In this document: one piece after another, positions 9,074 to 18,100 of the stretch
Position numbering within the stretch: position 1 is the first letter of the stretch
Layout of the letters: every line of letters starts with the position of its first letter
From: a bacterium
GTDB taxonomy: Bacteria; Babelota; Babeliae; Babelales; RVW-14
Reading direction: 5' to 3'
Assembly: GCA_016699045.1 (NCBI GenBank)
Contig: CP064957.1
Coordinates: 1,178,001 to 1,242,000, forward strand
Length of the DNA stretch: 64,000 bases
The notes under the pieces: generated by a model
Database searches by the model: none
What the model was told of the DNA's origin: nothing
The model's input: only the letters and a program-made list of their open reading frames with translations
Made by a program: the position numbers and the translations under genes

Positions 9074-9322
9074 ATGACTGATACAAATTGGGTGCCAATA
9101 GCTGCGTACATAGCTGCAGGGTTGTGCATGGGAATCGGTACATTGGGGCCATCGCTTGGGCAAGGGTTCATTGGCGGCAAAGCATGTGAGAGCATCGGTA
9201 AAAAGCCTGAAAGTGCTAACGTTGTTTTTCGTACGATGGTTATTGCTTTGGCGTTTGTAGAATCAACAGCGATTTACGCATTAGTTATTTCTCTCATCCT
9301 CTTATTTTATGTTGGCAAATAA
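9074..9322 (+). CDS. atpE: F-type ATP synthase subunit c, with sodium-type ligands
   Basis: An 82-residue hairpin of two membrane helices joined by the polar loop around KKPE (residues 43-46). The ion-binding carboxylate is Glu63. Around it are Gln30 in helix 1 (GPSLGQGF) and Ser64, Thr65 and Tyr68 in helix 2 (VESTAIYALVI). This matches the Na+ ligand set of Ilyobacter/Propionigenium c subunits (Gln32, Glu65, Ser66, Thr67, Tyr70), so the ring probably binds Na+. That coupling-ion call is an inference from known structures. The start follows AAAGGA. It opens a run of five ATP synthase genes; no subunit a gene lies immediately upstream. Confidence 0.93.
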   Translation: MTDTNWVPIAAYIAAGLCMGIGTLGPSLGQGFIGGKACESIGKKPESANVVFRTMVIALAFVESTAIYALVISLILLFYVGK

Positions 9323-9344
9323 GCCCAGGGTGGGATGCTGATCA

Positions 9345-9707
9345 ATGAATATTAATGCGACGCTTTTTGTTCAGATTATAAATTTTTGGCTGACGTACAC
9401 TTTTTTGAGTCATTTTTTATTGCGGCCTTTGGTTACTTTGCTGCGTAAGCGATCATTCGTTCGTAGAGGCTTGCTTAATTCTTTGGCAAAGTATGAAGCT
9501 GAATTAAAAGAAAAAGTTACACAAAAGGCTGATGCGTTAGTTAGTTTCAAACAACATCTTAAAAGAGAATATGTTTTTTCTGGGGATGGTTATCCAGAGG
9601 TACTCGTTCCGATACTATATAAAAAAAATGTCGCAGATATTAAAAATGTCGTAGACGTAAGCAAAGAATTTTTTGTAAAGAAAGTTTCTCATGCATATAG
9701 AGACTGA
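9345..9707 (+). CDS. atpF: ATP synthase subunit b-like protein (first of two)
   Basis: A 120-residue protein whose N-terminus (LFVQIINFWLTYTFLSHFLLRPLVTLLRKRS) is the membrane helix plus basic exit typical of FoF1 subunit b/b'. A short charged helix follows. It is shorter than usual b subunits (~155-170), with a non-helical end around GDGYPEVL. Position between atpE and a second b-like gene supports the assignment. It overlaps the next gene by 17 bases. It would form part of the peripheral stalk; which of the two is b and which b' cannot be decided from sequence alone. Confidence 0.7.
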   Translation: MNINATLFVQIINFWLTYTFLSHFLLRPLVTLLRKRSFVRRGLLNSLAKYEAELKEKVTQKADALVSFKQHLKREYVFSGDGYPEVLVPILYKKNVADIKNVVDVSKEFFVKKVSHAYRD

Positions 9708-10194
9708 GTTTTGGGGAATCGTTTTTAGATTTACTCTTTTTTCTTTGCTGATTTATCAGGTTTGTGTATTGATAAAAGCGTATCTCTTGCCATTCTTGCA
9801 AGACCATGTTAAAGCTCTTCAAAAGCGTGAAACAGAGCTCTTTGAAAAAGAAAAGCTTGTCTTATCGACCATGAATCGCGTTGAACGTACTATTTCGCAT
9901 CAAAAGAAAATGTTTATTTTGCTTGAGCGTAAAGTTAAATTATGGCATGAAAGTGAGCTTATAAACCAACAAGCTCTTGAGCTCGAGTATGAAAAAATTC
10001 GCGAGCAGATTGTTGAAAAAAGAAAAAAACAAACAACGTACTTAACGTTGTCAAAAGAAATGCAACAGGCAATTCCAGAGGCATTAGAGCTTGCACGTAT
10101 TGAGCTGACTAAGAAGTATGCTCATGATAAAGGTCGGCATGGCCTTAAAAGATGTATTGAACAGTTTGGCTCAATAAACACAACCCCACAATGA
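9691..10194 (+). CDS. ATP synthase subunit b-like protein (second of two)
   Basis: A 167-residue protein with one N-terminal membrane helix (residues ~8-30) followed by a long charged coiled-coil rich in Glu, Lys and Gln, the layout of a peripheral-stalk b subunit. It lies between the first b-like gene and the delta subunit gene and overlaps both (17 bases upstream, 4 bases downstream), so the three are translationally coupled. Sequence identity to canonical AtpF is not obvious by eye; the call rests on architecture and position. Two b-type subunits imply a heterodimeric stalk, as in cyanobacteria and some proteobacteria. Confidence 0.65.
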   Translation: MHIETEFWGIVFRFTLFSLLIYQVCVLIKAYLLPFLQDHVKALQKRETELFEKEKLVLSTMNRVERTISHQKKMFILLERKVKLWHESELINQQALELEYEKIREQIVEKRKKQTTYLTLSKEMQQAIPEALELARIELTKKYAHDKGRHGLKRCIEQFGSINTTPQ

Positions 10195-10751
10195 TTGTAA
10201 AAAGTGAATCTCTTGCTAAAAAATATGCGGAAGCATTGATGAATTTGTATCAAGATCTTCTTGATGATAGATGTTATCAAAGCTTGCTAGTATTAGAGTC
10301 ATTTTTTAAAAAACATAAGTATATTTGTGTTTATTTAGACATCCCAACGATTAGTGATGAAGTTAAAGAGCTGATGCTCAAAAAAATCTTAGAAACCCTC
10401 AATATTTGTAAAACCATTGTACGTTTAATTAAGCCGTTGCTGAAACATCGGCGCATTGAAATGATTTACGATATTGTCTGTCAGGTAATCCGGTTGTATC
10501 GCATCCGTAAAAATATGTTACTCTTTGAAGTAACAACATCCCATGAGTTAACAGATCAAGAACAACATGATGTGATTACAACATTAGAAAAAATTCCCAA
10601 CGTCAAAAAGGTGGAGGTTACCTTTCTCGTTGATGTTGCATTAGTGTGTGGTATCAAAGTAAAAGGTGAAACGCTTTTGTGGGAAAGTTCAGTTACGCAA
10701 CATTTAGAAAATGTAAAACGTTCAGTGCTTCGACGAGTGAGACTATGGTAG
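10191..10751 (+). CDS. atpH: ATP synthase subunit delta
   Basis: A 186-residue protein with the OSCP/delta pattern: an N-terminal helical domain (SESLAKKYAEALMNLY) and a C-terminal region ending VDVALVCGIKVKGETLLWESSVTQHLENVKRSVLRR. It links the F1 head to the peripheral stalk. Length is normal for AtpH (~175-185). It overlaps the upstream b-like gene (ATGA) and its stop lies 7 bases inside the atpA start, the usual atpF-atpH-atpA order. Confidence 0.85.
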   Translation: MIVKSESLAKKYAEALMNLYQDLLDDRCYQSLLVLESFFKKHKYICVYLDIPTISDEVKELMLKKILETLNICKTIVRLIKPLLKHRRIEMIYDIVCQVIRLYRIRKNMLLFEVTTSHELTDQEQHDVITTLEKIPNVKKVEVTFLVDVALVCGIKVKGETLLWESSVTQHLENVKRSVLRRVRLW

Positions 10752-12250
10752 AAAGAGATACGGATATAATTTCTATTCTTGAGAAATCATTAAGTGATAA
10801 ACCGCAAGAAAAATTAGAAGAAATTGGGACGGTTATCAAAGTTGGTGATGGTATTTGTAAGGTGTATGGACTGACAAGTGCTATTTTTGGCGAATTTATA
10901 CGATTTGAAAATGGTGGCAAGGGAATCATTCTAGATTTGGATGAAGATTACGTTTCCGTTGTTTTGCTTGATAGCAGCAATATGGTTATTGAGCGAGAAG
11001 TTGCTTACCGTACTGGTTCTGTTTTTTGTATTCCTGTAGGCGAAGCGCTTGTTGGGCGTGTTATTAATGCTCGCGGCATGCCGCTTGATGCGTATGGCGA
11101 AATAAAGGCAGAAAAAGAGATGCCAGTTGAGCATGCGGTTGCTGGTATTGCCCAGCGCAGCCCCGTAAACCGGTCGATGGAAACAGGTATTGTGGTTGCC
11201 GATAGTTTAATTCCCATCGGCCGTGGTCAGCGAGAACTGATTATTGGCAACCGAGGAACCGGCAAGACGGCTATTGCTATTGATACCATTTTGCATCAAA
11301 AGGGTAATAACGTTATCTGTATTTATGTTTCGATTGGGAATAAACAATCGAGTACGGCAAAAATTATTTATGAATTTGAAAAACATGGCGCGTTTGAATA
11401 TTGCATTGTGGTGAATGCCGACGCTAAAGAGTCTGCGTTAAACCAATTTTTAGCGCCGTATTCTGGTTGCACCATCGGTGAATATTTTATGAGTAAAGGC
11501 AAGGACGTTTTGATTGTTTATGACGATTTAAGCGCGCATGCGATTGCGTATCGTGAGTTATCGTTGTTGTTGCGTCGTCCGCCGGGGCGCGAAGCGTATC
11601 CTGGGGATATTTTTTATATCCATTCACGTCTTCTTGAACGTGCAGGCCAGCTTTCTGTAGAACAAGGTGGCGGGTCGTTGACGGCGTTGCCAATTATTCA
11701 AACTCAGGGTGATGATATTTCTGCTTATATTCCGACCAATCTTATTTCAATAACGGATGGTCAAATTTTTCTTGATACCAGTTTGTTTAATAGTGGGATG
11801 CGTCCAGCAGTAAATGTTGGCTTATCGGTATCTCGCGTTGGTGGTTCTGCGCAAACAAAAGCTATTAAAAAAGTAGCGGGTACGCTTAAACTTGATTTGG
11901 CACAATATAATGAGTTGTTGGCATTTGCGCAGTTTGGTTCAGAACTTGACCGTGCAAGTCGGCGCATTCTTGACCGTGGTCGGCGTGCGACTGAGTTATT
12001 AAAGCAGGACGAGCATGTAACTTATTCATTTGTTGATCAAGTTCTTTTCTTGTTTCTTTTGAAAGAAGGCTTTTTGGATAAACTGACGATAGAATATGTC
12101 AAACAGTTTGCCCAACAATTTGTGAGTTATGTTCACGGAACTAGTCAGTCGTTGTATGAGCATATTCAGTTGACTAAAGAATTGTCCGACGATGATGCTG
12201 CTGAATTACGAAAAGCTGCAGAAGAATTTGGATTAATTTTTTCTGAATAA
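10745..12250 (+). CDS. atpA: F-type ATP synthase subunit alpha
   Basis: A 501-residue protein of normal length. I chose the ATG at 10745 because it gives the standard N-terminus (IGTVIKVGDGICKVYGL) and a 7-base overlap with atpH; an earlier ATG in the same frame lies inside atpH. The nucleotide loop reads GNRGTGKT (168-175) where most alpha subunits have GDRQTGKT, a mild deviation. The SRVGGSAQ segment carrying the arginine finger is present. The gamma, beta and epsilon genes do not follow: the next gene is an unrelated lipoprotein, so the F1 genes are split between loci. Confidence 0.95.
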   Translation: MVERDTDIISILEKSLSDKPQEKLEEIGTVIKVGDGICKVYGLTSAIFGEFIRFENGGKGIILDLDEDYVSVVLLDSSNMVIEREVAYRTGSVFCIPVGEALVGRVINARGMPLDAYGEIKAEKEMPVEHAVAGIAQRSPVNRSMETGIVVADSLIPIGRGQRELIIGNRGTGKTAIAIDTILHQKGNNVICIYVSIGNKQSSTAKIIYEFEKHGAFEYCIVVNADAKESALNQFLAPYSGCTIGEYFMSKGKDVLIVYDDLSAHAIAYRELSLLLRRPPGREAYPGDIFYIHSRLLERAGQLSVEQGGGSLTALPIIQTQGDDISAYIPTNLISITDGQIFLDTSLFNSGMRPAVNVGLSVSRVGGSAQTKAIKKVAGTLKLDLAQYNELLAFAQFGSELDRASRRILDRGRRATELLKQDEHVTYSFVDQVLFLFLLKEGFLDKLTIEYVKQFAQQFVSYVHGTSQSLYEHIQLTKELSDDDAAELRKAAEEFGLIFSE

Positions 12251-12260
12251 TTTACAGCAT

Positions 12261-12695
12261 ATGATAATTTTTGGCATGCATTTTTTGATTGTTTCTGTAG
12301 TATGTTTTTCTTTGTTTTTTTTTACGAGTTGTGGAAAAAAAAATAGATCGATTTTTTCTTTCCCTACTGAAAAAAAAGAAAAAATTAATACGCTTAATTT
12401 TCCCTCGGTGCATTGTGTCAAGGTTGAGTGCGTTGGAGATCATCACCTCATTTCATGGCAACCAGTTGTTGTGACCAGTGAGATTGGCCTGTTGGTTGGT
12501 TATGAAGTTTATCGTTTAAATAAACAAGGCTTTATTCCGCGCGCGCCACTTAACGCTGCGCCATTAGAAACATGTAGTTATATTGATCAAGCCGCGATTT
12601 TTTATAAGTCTGCATACGTTGTGCGTGCTGTTTTTAAAAAAAATAATCAACAAAAGCGTGGGCCTGCGAGTCAGGTTACCATTGTTCAAGAATAA
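12261..12695 (+). CDS. Putative lipoprotein with a fibronectin III-like domain
   Basis: A 144-residue protein with a hydrophobic signal and a lipobox (FFTSC, Cys at ~25), so it is probably lipid-anchored. After a Lys-rich linker, the rest resembles a fibronectin type III sandwich: a Trp strand (LISWQPV), GYEVYRLN, a YIDQA turn and SAYVVRAVFKK. It begins 10 bases after atpA and likely shares its transcript, though no ribosome binding site is obvious; an ATG at 12276 is an alternative start. A role linked to ATP synthase is not supported by anything but position. Confidence 0.6.
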   Translation: MIIFGMHFLIVSVVCFSLFFFTSCGKKNRSIFSFPTEKKEKINTLNFPSVHCVKVECVGDHHLISWQPVVVTSEIGLLVGYEVYRLNKQGFIPRAPLNAAPLETCSYIDQAAIFYKSAYVVRAVFKKNNQQKRGPASQVTIVQE

Positions 12696-12710
12696 ATAAA
12701 AAATGCGTCT

Positions 12711-12750
12711 AAAAAAAACTCCCTCCAACTTAGGACAAGCTGGAGGGTTG
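12711..12750 (-). terminator. Strong intrinsic terminator on the minus strand
   Basis: An 11-base stem with one mismatch and loop GTCCT, followed on the minus strand by AG and eight T. On the plus strand the stem is followed by G-rich sequence, so it works only toward lower coordinates. Confidence 0.65.
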
Positions 12751-12845
12751 GGGGGGCGAACAATACAAAAGTACTGTTCATTTAGGGATTTTTTTACAAA
12801 AATATTACTGAATTATCATTCAATCTTAGCTTGTTGACTTATGCT
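12711..12845 (-). ncRNA. Candidate small RNA
   Basis: On the minus strand a TTGACA box (12875-12880) is spaced 17 bases from TACCCT (12852-12857). About 135 bases downstream of the expected start lies a stem CCCTCCAGCTT/AAGTTGGAGGG (10 of 11 paired) followed by eight T, an intrinsic terminator. Between them a second hairpin GAACAGTAC/GTATTGTTC is visible. No ORF of note lies in it. It does not match 6S, tmRNA or SRP RNA features that I can recognise, so the function is unknown. Confidence 0.4.
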
Positions 12846-12851
12846 TGCAAA

Positions 12852-12880
12852 AGGGTAGCAGCCTGATAATTCTATGTCAA
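12852..12880 (-). promoter_or_regulatory. Possible promoter of the candidate small RNA
   Basis: TTGACA (minus strand, 12875-12880), a 17-base spacer and TACCCT (12852-12857). The -35 is perfect, the -10 matches three of six. Confidence 0.35.
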
Positions 12881-13000
12881 GAAAAAAACTTTTCTACTCG
12901 ATCTGTTTTTTTTAAAATTAACATTTTGTTTATTAAATAAAATATAATGAGTGAGAGATAGAGAGAGAATACTTTAGAAAATATGAGTGTGGTTTACTTA

Positions 13001-13039
13001 AAAAATAACCTACGATTTTTTACCTCGTAGGTTATTTTT
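13001..13039. terminator. Bidirectional terminator after rluB
   Basis: A perfect 15-base inverted repeat (AAAAATAACCTACGA and its complement) with a T tract on either side. It lies 19 bases beyond the stop of the pseudouridine synthase gene. Confidence 0.8.
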
Positions 13040-13057
13040 TTTTAATTACAAGAAAGT

Positions 13058-13825
13058 TTATTTTGAACGAGAATCTGAATTGCGTTTTGTTGGTGTGTGC
13101 ACTGTTTCTGGTGCATGAAGCATGGCAACTTCTTCTTGAGTCAAATAGCGCCAGTTACCTTTAGTTACGCCGCGCTTAGTAAGCGAAGAGTAGGCAACAC
13201 GGTCAAGCTTGCCCACGTGATAACCAAGATGCATAAAAATTCTGCGAATAATGTGGTAGCGACCACTATGCAACTCAATACCAATATGGTGCCTGCCTTT
13301 TCCTTGTACAAAATAGGCACGGTCAGCCTTAACTCTACCATCACGGAGTGTTATGCCGTTTCTAATTTTTTCTAAATCGCGTTCATGCAATGCGCGGTCA
13401 ATGACGGCGTGGTAAACTTTTTTTCTGGCAAAGCGTGGATGAGCAAGTTGTTGAGCCAGATCACCATCATTGGTCATAATCAAGACACCGGTCGTATCTT
13501 GGTCAAGGCGCCCGACAGGGTAAATGCGTTGCTTGCCTGGCAAGTTGACCAACTCCATAACGGTTCTCTCGTTGTTTGGGTCTGACAGCGAGGAGACGTA
13601 TCCTTCGGGTTTATTAAGAAGGATATAGATCTTCTTTTCAGGTCGAACAACTTTGCCTTGGCAGGTGATTCTAGCGGTAGGGTCTATGCGTTCGCTGGGG
13701 TTTTTAACAATAGCCCCGTTGATGGCGATAAGCCCTTCATTGATCAAATCGGTCACTTTTCGACGCGATGAAAGCCCACAGTGGGCCAAGTATTTGGTTA
13801 ATTGTATTTTTTGGTTTGTTTCCAT
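13058..13825 (-). CDS. rluB: Pseudouridine synthase of the RluB/RsuA family
   Basis: A 255-residue enzyme: an N-terminal S4 RNA-binding domain (IQLTKYLAHCGLSSRRKVTDL, split here into its visible core at residues ~8-55) and an RsuA-type catalytic domain with GRLDQDTTGVLIMTND, whose Asp is the nucleophile. RluB modifies 23S rRNA and RsuA 16S rRNA; the exact target cannot be told by eye, but length and tail fit RluB better. I start at 13825 because that ATG follows GGTGAGGATACTT and gives the family N-terminus; a longer in-frame start at 13894 lacks support. The Ser/Lys/Arg-rich tail is probably an RNA-contacting extension. Confidence 0.88.
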   Translation of the reverse strand: METNQKIQLTKYLAHCGLSSRRKVTDLINEGLIAINGAIVKNPSERIDPTARITCQGKVVRPEKKIYILLNKPEGYVSSLSDPNNERTVMELVNLPGKQRIYPVGRLDQDTTGVLIMTNDGDLAQQLAHPRFARKKVYHAVIDRALHERDLEKIRNGITLRDGRVKADRAYFVQGKGRHHIGIELHSGRYHIIRRIFMHLGYHVGKLDRVAYSSLTKRGVTKGNWRYLTQEEVAMLHAPETVHTPTKRNSDSRSK

Positions 13826-13921
13826 AAGTATCCTCACCATCAAGAATACTCCAAGAATGGTCTTTTGGCTAATGTTTCCCAGTTTTTCAGCCATATGAGT
13901 TAAATAAGGTTTCGTTGGTGG

Positions 13922-13950
13922 TTGACTTTTAGCGCTTAATTAACTATTGT
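13922..13950 (+). promoter_or_regulatory. Probable promoter of the membrane protein / winged-helix operon
   Basis: TTGACT (13922-13927), a 17-base spacer, and TATTGT (13945-13950). The palindromes just downstream overlap the -10. Confidence 0.5.
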
Positions 13951-13965
13951 TTTAATAGTACTATT
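13943..13965. promoter_or_regulatory. Palindromic operator candidate
   Basis: ACTATT, AATAGT and ACTATT half sites follow each other; the last two form a perfect 12-base palindrome AATAGTACTATT (13954-13965). The array overlaps the -10 and the start site of the promoter that drives a winged-helix regulator gene, as expected for autorepression. Confidence 0.45.
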
Positions 13966-14046
13966 TTTTTAAACATTTAGAAAGGGATGATCTTCTACCT
14001 TATTTTACTGGCTTTTGGGTTAATTTTTTCAAAGAAAGGGTATTTT

Positions 14047-14697
14047 ATGAACCGGCAGATAAGTAACGAACAAGCGGCTTTTTCAATCGATAAACAAGCA
14101 GCGTTGCGTCAAATAAATGATATCTACGGAGTGATTAAAGGCAATCTCAAGGTAGCAATTTCGGGACCTAAGATGATGGTGATGGGAACCGGCGTGGCGC
14201 TTATTCCACTGGCAGAATGGTTTTTAAATACGACGATTGATCCATTTATTTTTGGTGTTACAACGGCAGCGCCTGCGCTTATTTTTGTTTTAAGAACGAT
14301 ATTTTATTGGTGTGTTTTTGGTTTTATTCCACGGTTGTTTCGTCATCAAAAATCTGAGCGCAATGCTCTTCTAGAACAATTGTTTGAAGTTGGCAAATTG
14401 TTTCCCATCATTCCAGTAGCTATGTCTGCTGCGTTAGCGTTTGTGGGACAGACTGAAATCATTTCGCCGATCGTTCTTATTTTAATTGGAACTTTATTTG
14501 TTTGGTTTGGTCAATTTACGTCGCGCATTGTGAGTGTTGCAGCTTGGGCAAATATTGTTGCTGGCATTATTGGTATTTGTATTAGTCAACTTTCCATCAA
14601 TCATTTGTGGGCGTATCTTGTTGCTTATCAAGGGTGTACTTTTATTATCATGGGTGCAGCTCTTTGGTATGTACAAAAAAACATAGTTCAATCGTAA
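14047..14697 (+). CDS. Integral membrane protein of unknown function
   Basis: A 216-residue protein with a soluble N-terminal helix (~45 residues) and about six hydrophobic segments. The start at 14047 follows AAAGAAAGGG; an earlier in-frame ATG at 13987 would add a spurious hydrophobic stretch lacking its own ribosome site. The pairing of such a membrane protein with a small winged-helix regulator 10 bases downstream is a common arrangement in which the regulator controls the membrane protein, but the substrate or signal is unknown. I recognise no named family. Confidence 0.65.
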   Translation: MNRQISNEQAAFSIDKQAALRQINDIYGVIKGNLKVAISGPKMMVMGTGVALIPLAEWFLNTTIDPFIFGVTTAAPALIFVLRTIFYWCVFGFIPRLFRHQKSERNALLEQLFEVGKLFPIIPVAMSAALAFVGQTEIISPIVLILIGTLFVWFGQFTSRIVSVAAWANIVAGIIGICISQLSINHLWAYLVAYQGCTFIIMGAALWYVQKNIVQS

Positions 14698-14706
14698 GGA
14701 TGGGCG

Positions 14707-14993
14707 ATGCATGATGTATTGGATCGTGTCCTCCATCAACCCATTCGGACACGAATTATGGCATATTTGTTGGTGTCTGGGTCGTGTACGTACAGCGGCC
14801 TTAAAACAATGTTTGATCTTTCTGATGGTCATATGACAACGCATATGCGGGAACTTTTAGAGCATGAGTATGTTGAAATGAAAAAACATTTGTTGCCAAT
14901 AAGCCACAAACGACGTATTACCTTACGCTCAAAGGGCAGAAAGCTTTTTCTGATTATATCGCCGTTTTAAAAAAGATAATTTCAGCAGAATAA
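14707..14993 (+). pseudogene. Winged-helix transcriptional regulator (HTH_27/MarR-like), one-base frameshift
   Basis: The first ~58 codons match the small winged-helix family: LHQPIRTRIMAYLLVSGSCTYSGLK is split by helix 2, then LSDGHMTTHMRELLEHEYVEM is the recognition helix. After ATGAAAAAAC (14878-14887) the open frame gives an atypical end at 14970. Adding one A to the six-A run (14881-14886) restores the expected wing and C-terminus: TFVANKPQTTYYLTLKGQKA and a final helix ending SAE at 14993, giving 95 residues. The restored end fits the family so well that the break is likely a sequencing error or is bypassed by slippage. It is probably the DNA-binding partner of the palindromes at 13943-13965. 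Confidence 0.75.
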
Positions 14994-15030
14994 GATTTGA
15001 AAATCTTCTTACAAAAATTGTTGGCTCATA

Positions 15031-15082
15031 AAAAGCATATGCGGCAAATATTTCTTTAAATATCGGCCGCATATGCTTTTTT
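15031..15082. terminator. Bidirectional terminator
   Basis: A perfect 15-base inverted repeat AAAAGCATATGCGGC (15031-15045) and its complement (15066-15080), with a further ATATTT/AAATAT stem inside. A/T tracts on both sides let it serve the regulator operon and the convergent 1190-residue protein gene. Confidence 0.8.
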
Positions 15083-15111
15083 ACTTTTGATACAATCTTT
15101 TGGTGGGTTGA

Positions 15112-18100
15112 TTAAAATTCAAAATCTGGGGGTATGTCATAGTATTTGTCGATATTTTTTTTGAGCAAAGATGCAAAGCCTTGTAATCGTTTGTTCGGGC
15201 CGTTGCTTTTTTCCTTGATTATGGGAAGAGCTGCTTTTATTGCAGGTTCATATCCTTGTTGAAATAGTGTGTCGAAAAGTTCGAGTGATAAGTGCTGTTC
15301 TGCGATTGATTTATTGCTATTGTTTATCGCCAGTTGCAAGGTAGTTTTAAGAGCAGGGATATAGTGCTGTGCACAAAGAGCTTTAAGTAGTGTCATTGAT
15401 TTAGATTTAAGGAAATCATCTTTTTGTAAGTTATTAGATGCTGCTTGGTAGGCATGTCTCAATGCTTTAGCATATTTTTTTTCGACAAGTTTTTCTAATA
15501 AATTTAAGCAAGCAAAAGCAATTGTTTCATTATTATTTGAAGATAATTCGAAAGCTGTTTGAGTTGTTATTTCAAAAGCGGAACGACAGTTTTTTGTGAT
15601 GAGAAGATTTAACAAAAATAAACCAGAATCTTTATCTTCGGTATTGTCTCGTGAGCAAAGTTTAATGGCAAGATCGATAGTTGCTTGTAGCGCTGGTTCG
15701 TAATTTTTTTCAATAAGTGTTTTTAAAAGCATTGATCCAAATTTTTTATATTCAGGATTTTTATCAAAATTTTGTTGAATGGCAGTAGTTGTAGCGGTAT
15801 CAAGAGCAGGAATATAATTTTTTTCTATGAGTGCTTTGAAAAATTGGAAGCCAAGTTTTTTTGATTCGTAATTATCACTGTTGCTCAATTGAGAAGCTAT
15901 GTCCGTTATTGGTTGCAAAGCTGGGGCATAACCTTTTTTAAGCAGAAGTTCTAAAAATATGAAAGTAATTTTGGATTGTTCTTTTTTAACTGCTAAAGCA
16001 GTTCCGACTTGTAGCGCTGGTTCATAATCCTTATTTATGAGTGTTATTATTATTTTAGTCGCGATGTTGTAGAGTGTATGATTTTCGTTCAAAATGGTAT
16101 GATTTGCAGCTGTGGTTGCTGCGGAAAAAAAATCGTGATTATCGTTGATGACCAAATCAAGTAACAATTTTAAAGCCGGAAGAGCTTGCTCTGTGTTTTC
16201 GTGCGTGCTTTTGTGTATGAACCAATCGGCTATTTTTGTGATGGTATCGTTGTCATTGAGTATTTGTAGCAATGGGATAATATAATCGAAAATTTCTAAT
16301 AAAACAGAAGTATTGTGATGGTCAATTATTTTATTTACAAAGAGAGCAAGTGCTTCTTTTGTATGAAAGTTATTACGATTATTACGTATAAAATATATAC
16401 CGTCATGTAGGCTTTTAGCTATTGCTAATTGTGCTTCTAGATTGTCTTTAACGTTAAGATTTTTTATAAGTTGATTTACTAACGAAGCGAGCTCTGGCTC
16501 TGTTTTTTTTGATTCAATGATATCTTCTATGATTTCAGTTTTTTCATCATCTTCAAATAGATTTTGAGTAAAAAACCTATAAATAGTTTGAGCTTCGGAA
16601 TTAGATGGTCGGTAGAGATCAAAAATAAGTGGTGCTATTGGATTTTTTATTTTTTCTAAATTTTGATTAAGGTATTTTTGTAGTGGTTGAGCGTAGTCTA
16701 ATAAGCTACTAGGCATGGGAGAGCGTTGAGCATAAATATGCCGAGGAGGTACAAGTGCTATATAAAAAAAAGCGCTACATGATTTTTTGCTAAGAGAAAA
16801 GGAATATTCTTTGAGTTCATAATCCAGGTTAGGAAGAATTTTTTTATCTATTTCAAAGTCGCATTTGTCACATAATTGTTTAAAATATGTTGAGTTGAAA
16901 AATGATGATTGAAAAAAATTATGGATAGATTGTTTTTTGTCCAAAAATAGTTGTAAATGCCAAATTCTGTCCATCATAATGATGATATTTCTTATGAACG
17001 GCATGATTTCAAAAAGTTCATACTCGTCATTTTCAACGAGTAAATAAGAATTTTTATTAACAGTCACATAGTTAAAGGTGTGCGAGGGAGAGTTAGCTGA
17101 TACATGATTGGTAGACATGTTTTTTGCAATTAATGTTTTTTGTCCTGTTGGTATGTTTTCAGGGATTATTATATCGGGCAATTTAATGAAACCAACAATT
17201 TTTTCGGGGCTATCTTTTGGAAATTCATAGTAATAATTAGAATTGTTGGGGTTCCATGCGTTGTGGTAAATAATGTATGGCTTGTTTTGAAGAAGATTAC
17301 TCCATGATTGTCTTACGGTTAAATCTCCCGTTGTTTTTTCGAGAGCGTTTATCTTTATGCCATTGATATCTTCTTCTGCATAGAAATTTTTTAGCATGTC
17401 TGGCATAACTAGATTTTCAGGTTGGTTGCCAAATGTTCCTGTTTTTTTATCATAAGTTATGATATTGCATAAATTGAGTAGTAACATTTCTGAGCAGTCT
17501 GAAAACTTGTGTGAGCGAAAGAATATTTGTCTACTGTTTGGAAGTATCGGTATATTTTGTCCGTATAATTGATATTTTACTTCCATGAATAAAAGTTCAT
17601 CAAAATAGTTGTCATCGCATAGTTCTATAACTTCTTGAGAGGTTTTTGGAGCAAATGTTTTAAGAAATTTTGTATGAAGGTTGATATTGTCATCTATTTG
17701 AAAAATATCGTCTACCCATTCACTGAGCCACTCTGCATCAAGAAAATCGACTTGTTCGGTAAATAAATCCGCATGTATTTTTTGAAAAAAAGGTACAAAG
17801 TCTTTTTTGCTATTGATTGTTTTATAAACCCATGCTAATAAGGCGTGCTGCGCGGTGTAGGGCCGATAGATTAAATTTTGTTTCAATTGTAAAGAAGAAG
17901 CCGAAGATGCTGAGGATTCATCGGCATTTTTTGCCGGATTGCATTCGTCGCACGCATCGATTAACGTATGAGCAAATGTTTCGATTGATTTGAATATTGC
18001 TATGGAATCTTTTGAAAGTTGTTTTTTTGTGGTATCGATTTGTTCCCATGCTTTGCATTTTGTAATGAGTTCTTTGACCTCGTCATTGAGTCTTTCTTCT

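Larger units (their letters stand above)
12696..13057. other. Intergenic region with candidate small RNA and terminators
   Basis: 362 bases between convergent genes. It contains a strong hairpin at 12721-12747, a smaller one near 12769-12790, a minus-strand promoter-like pair at 12852-12880 and a perfect bidirectional terminator at 13001-13039. I see no protein-coding gene. Confidence 0.6.

Noticed and set aside
13826..13894. N-terminal extension of the pseudouridine synthase
   Set aside because: The ATG at 13825 has a good ribosome site and matches the family start; the extension does not.
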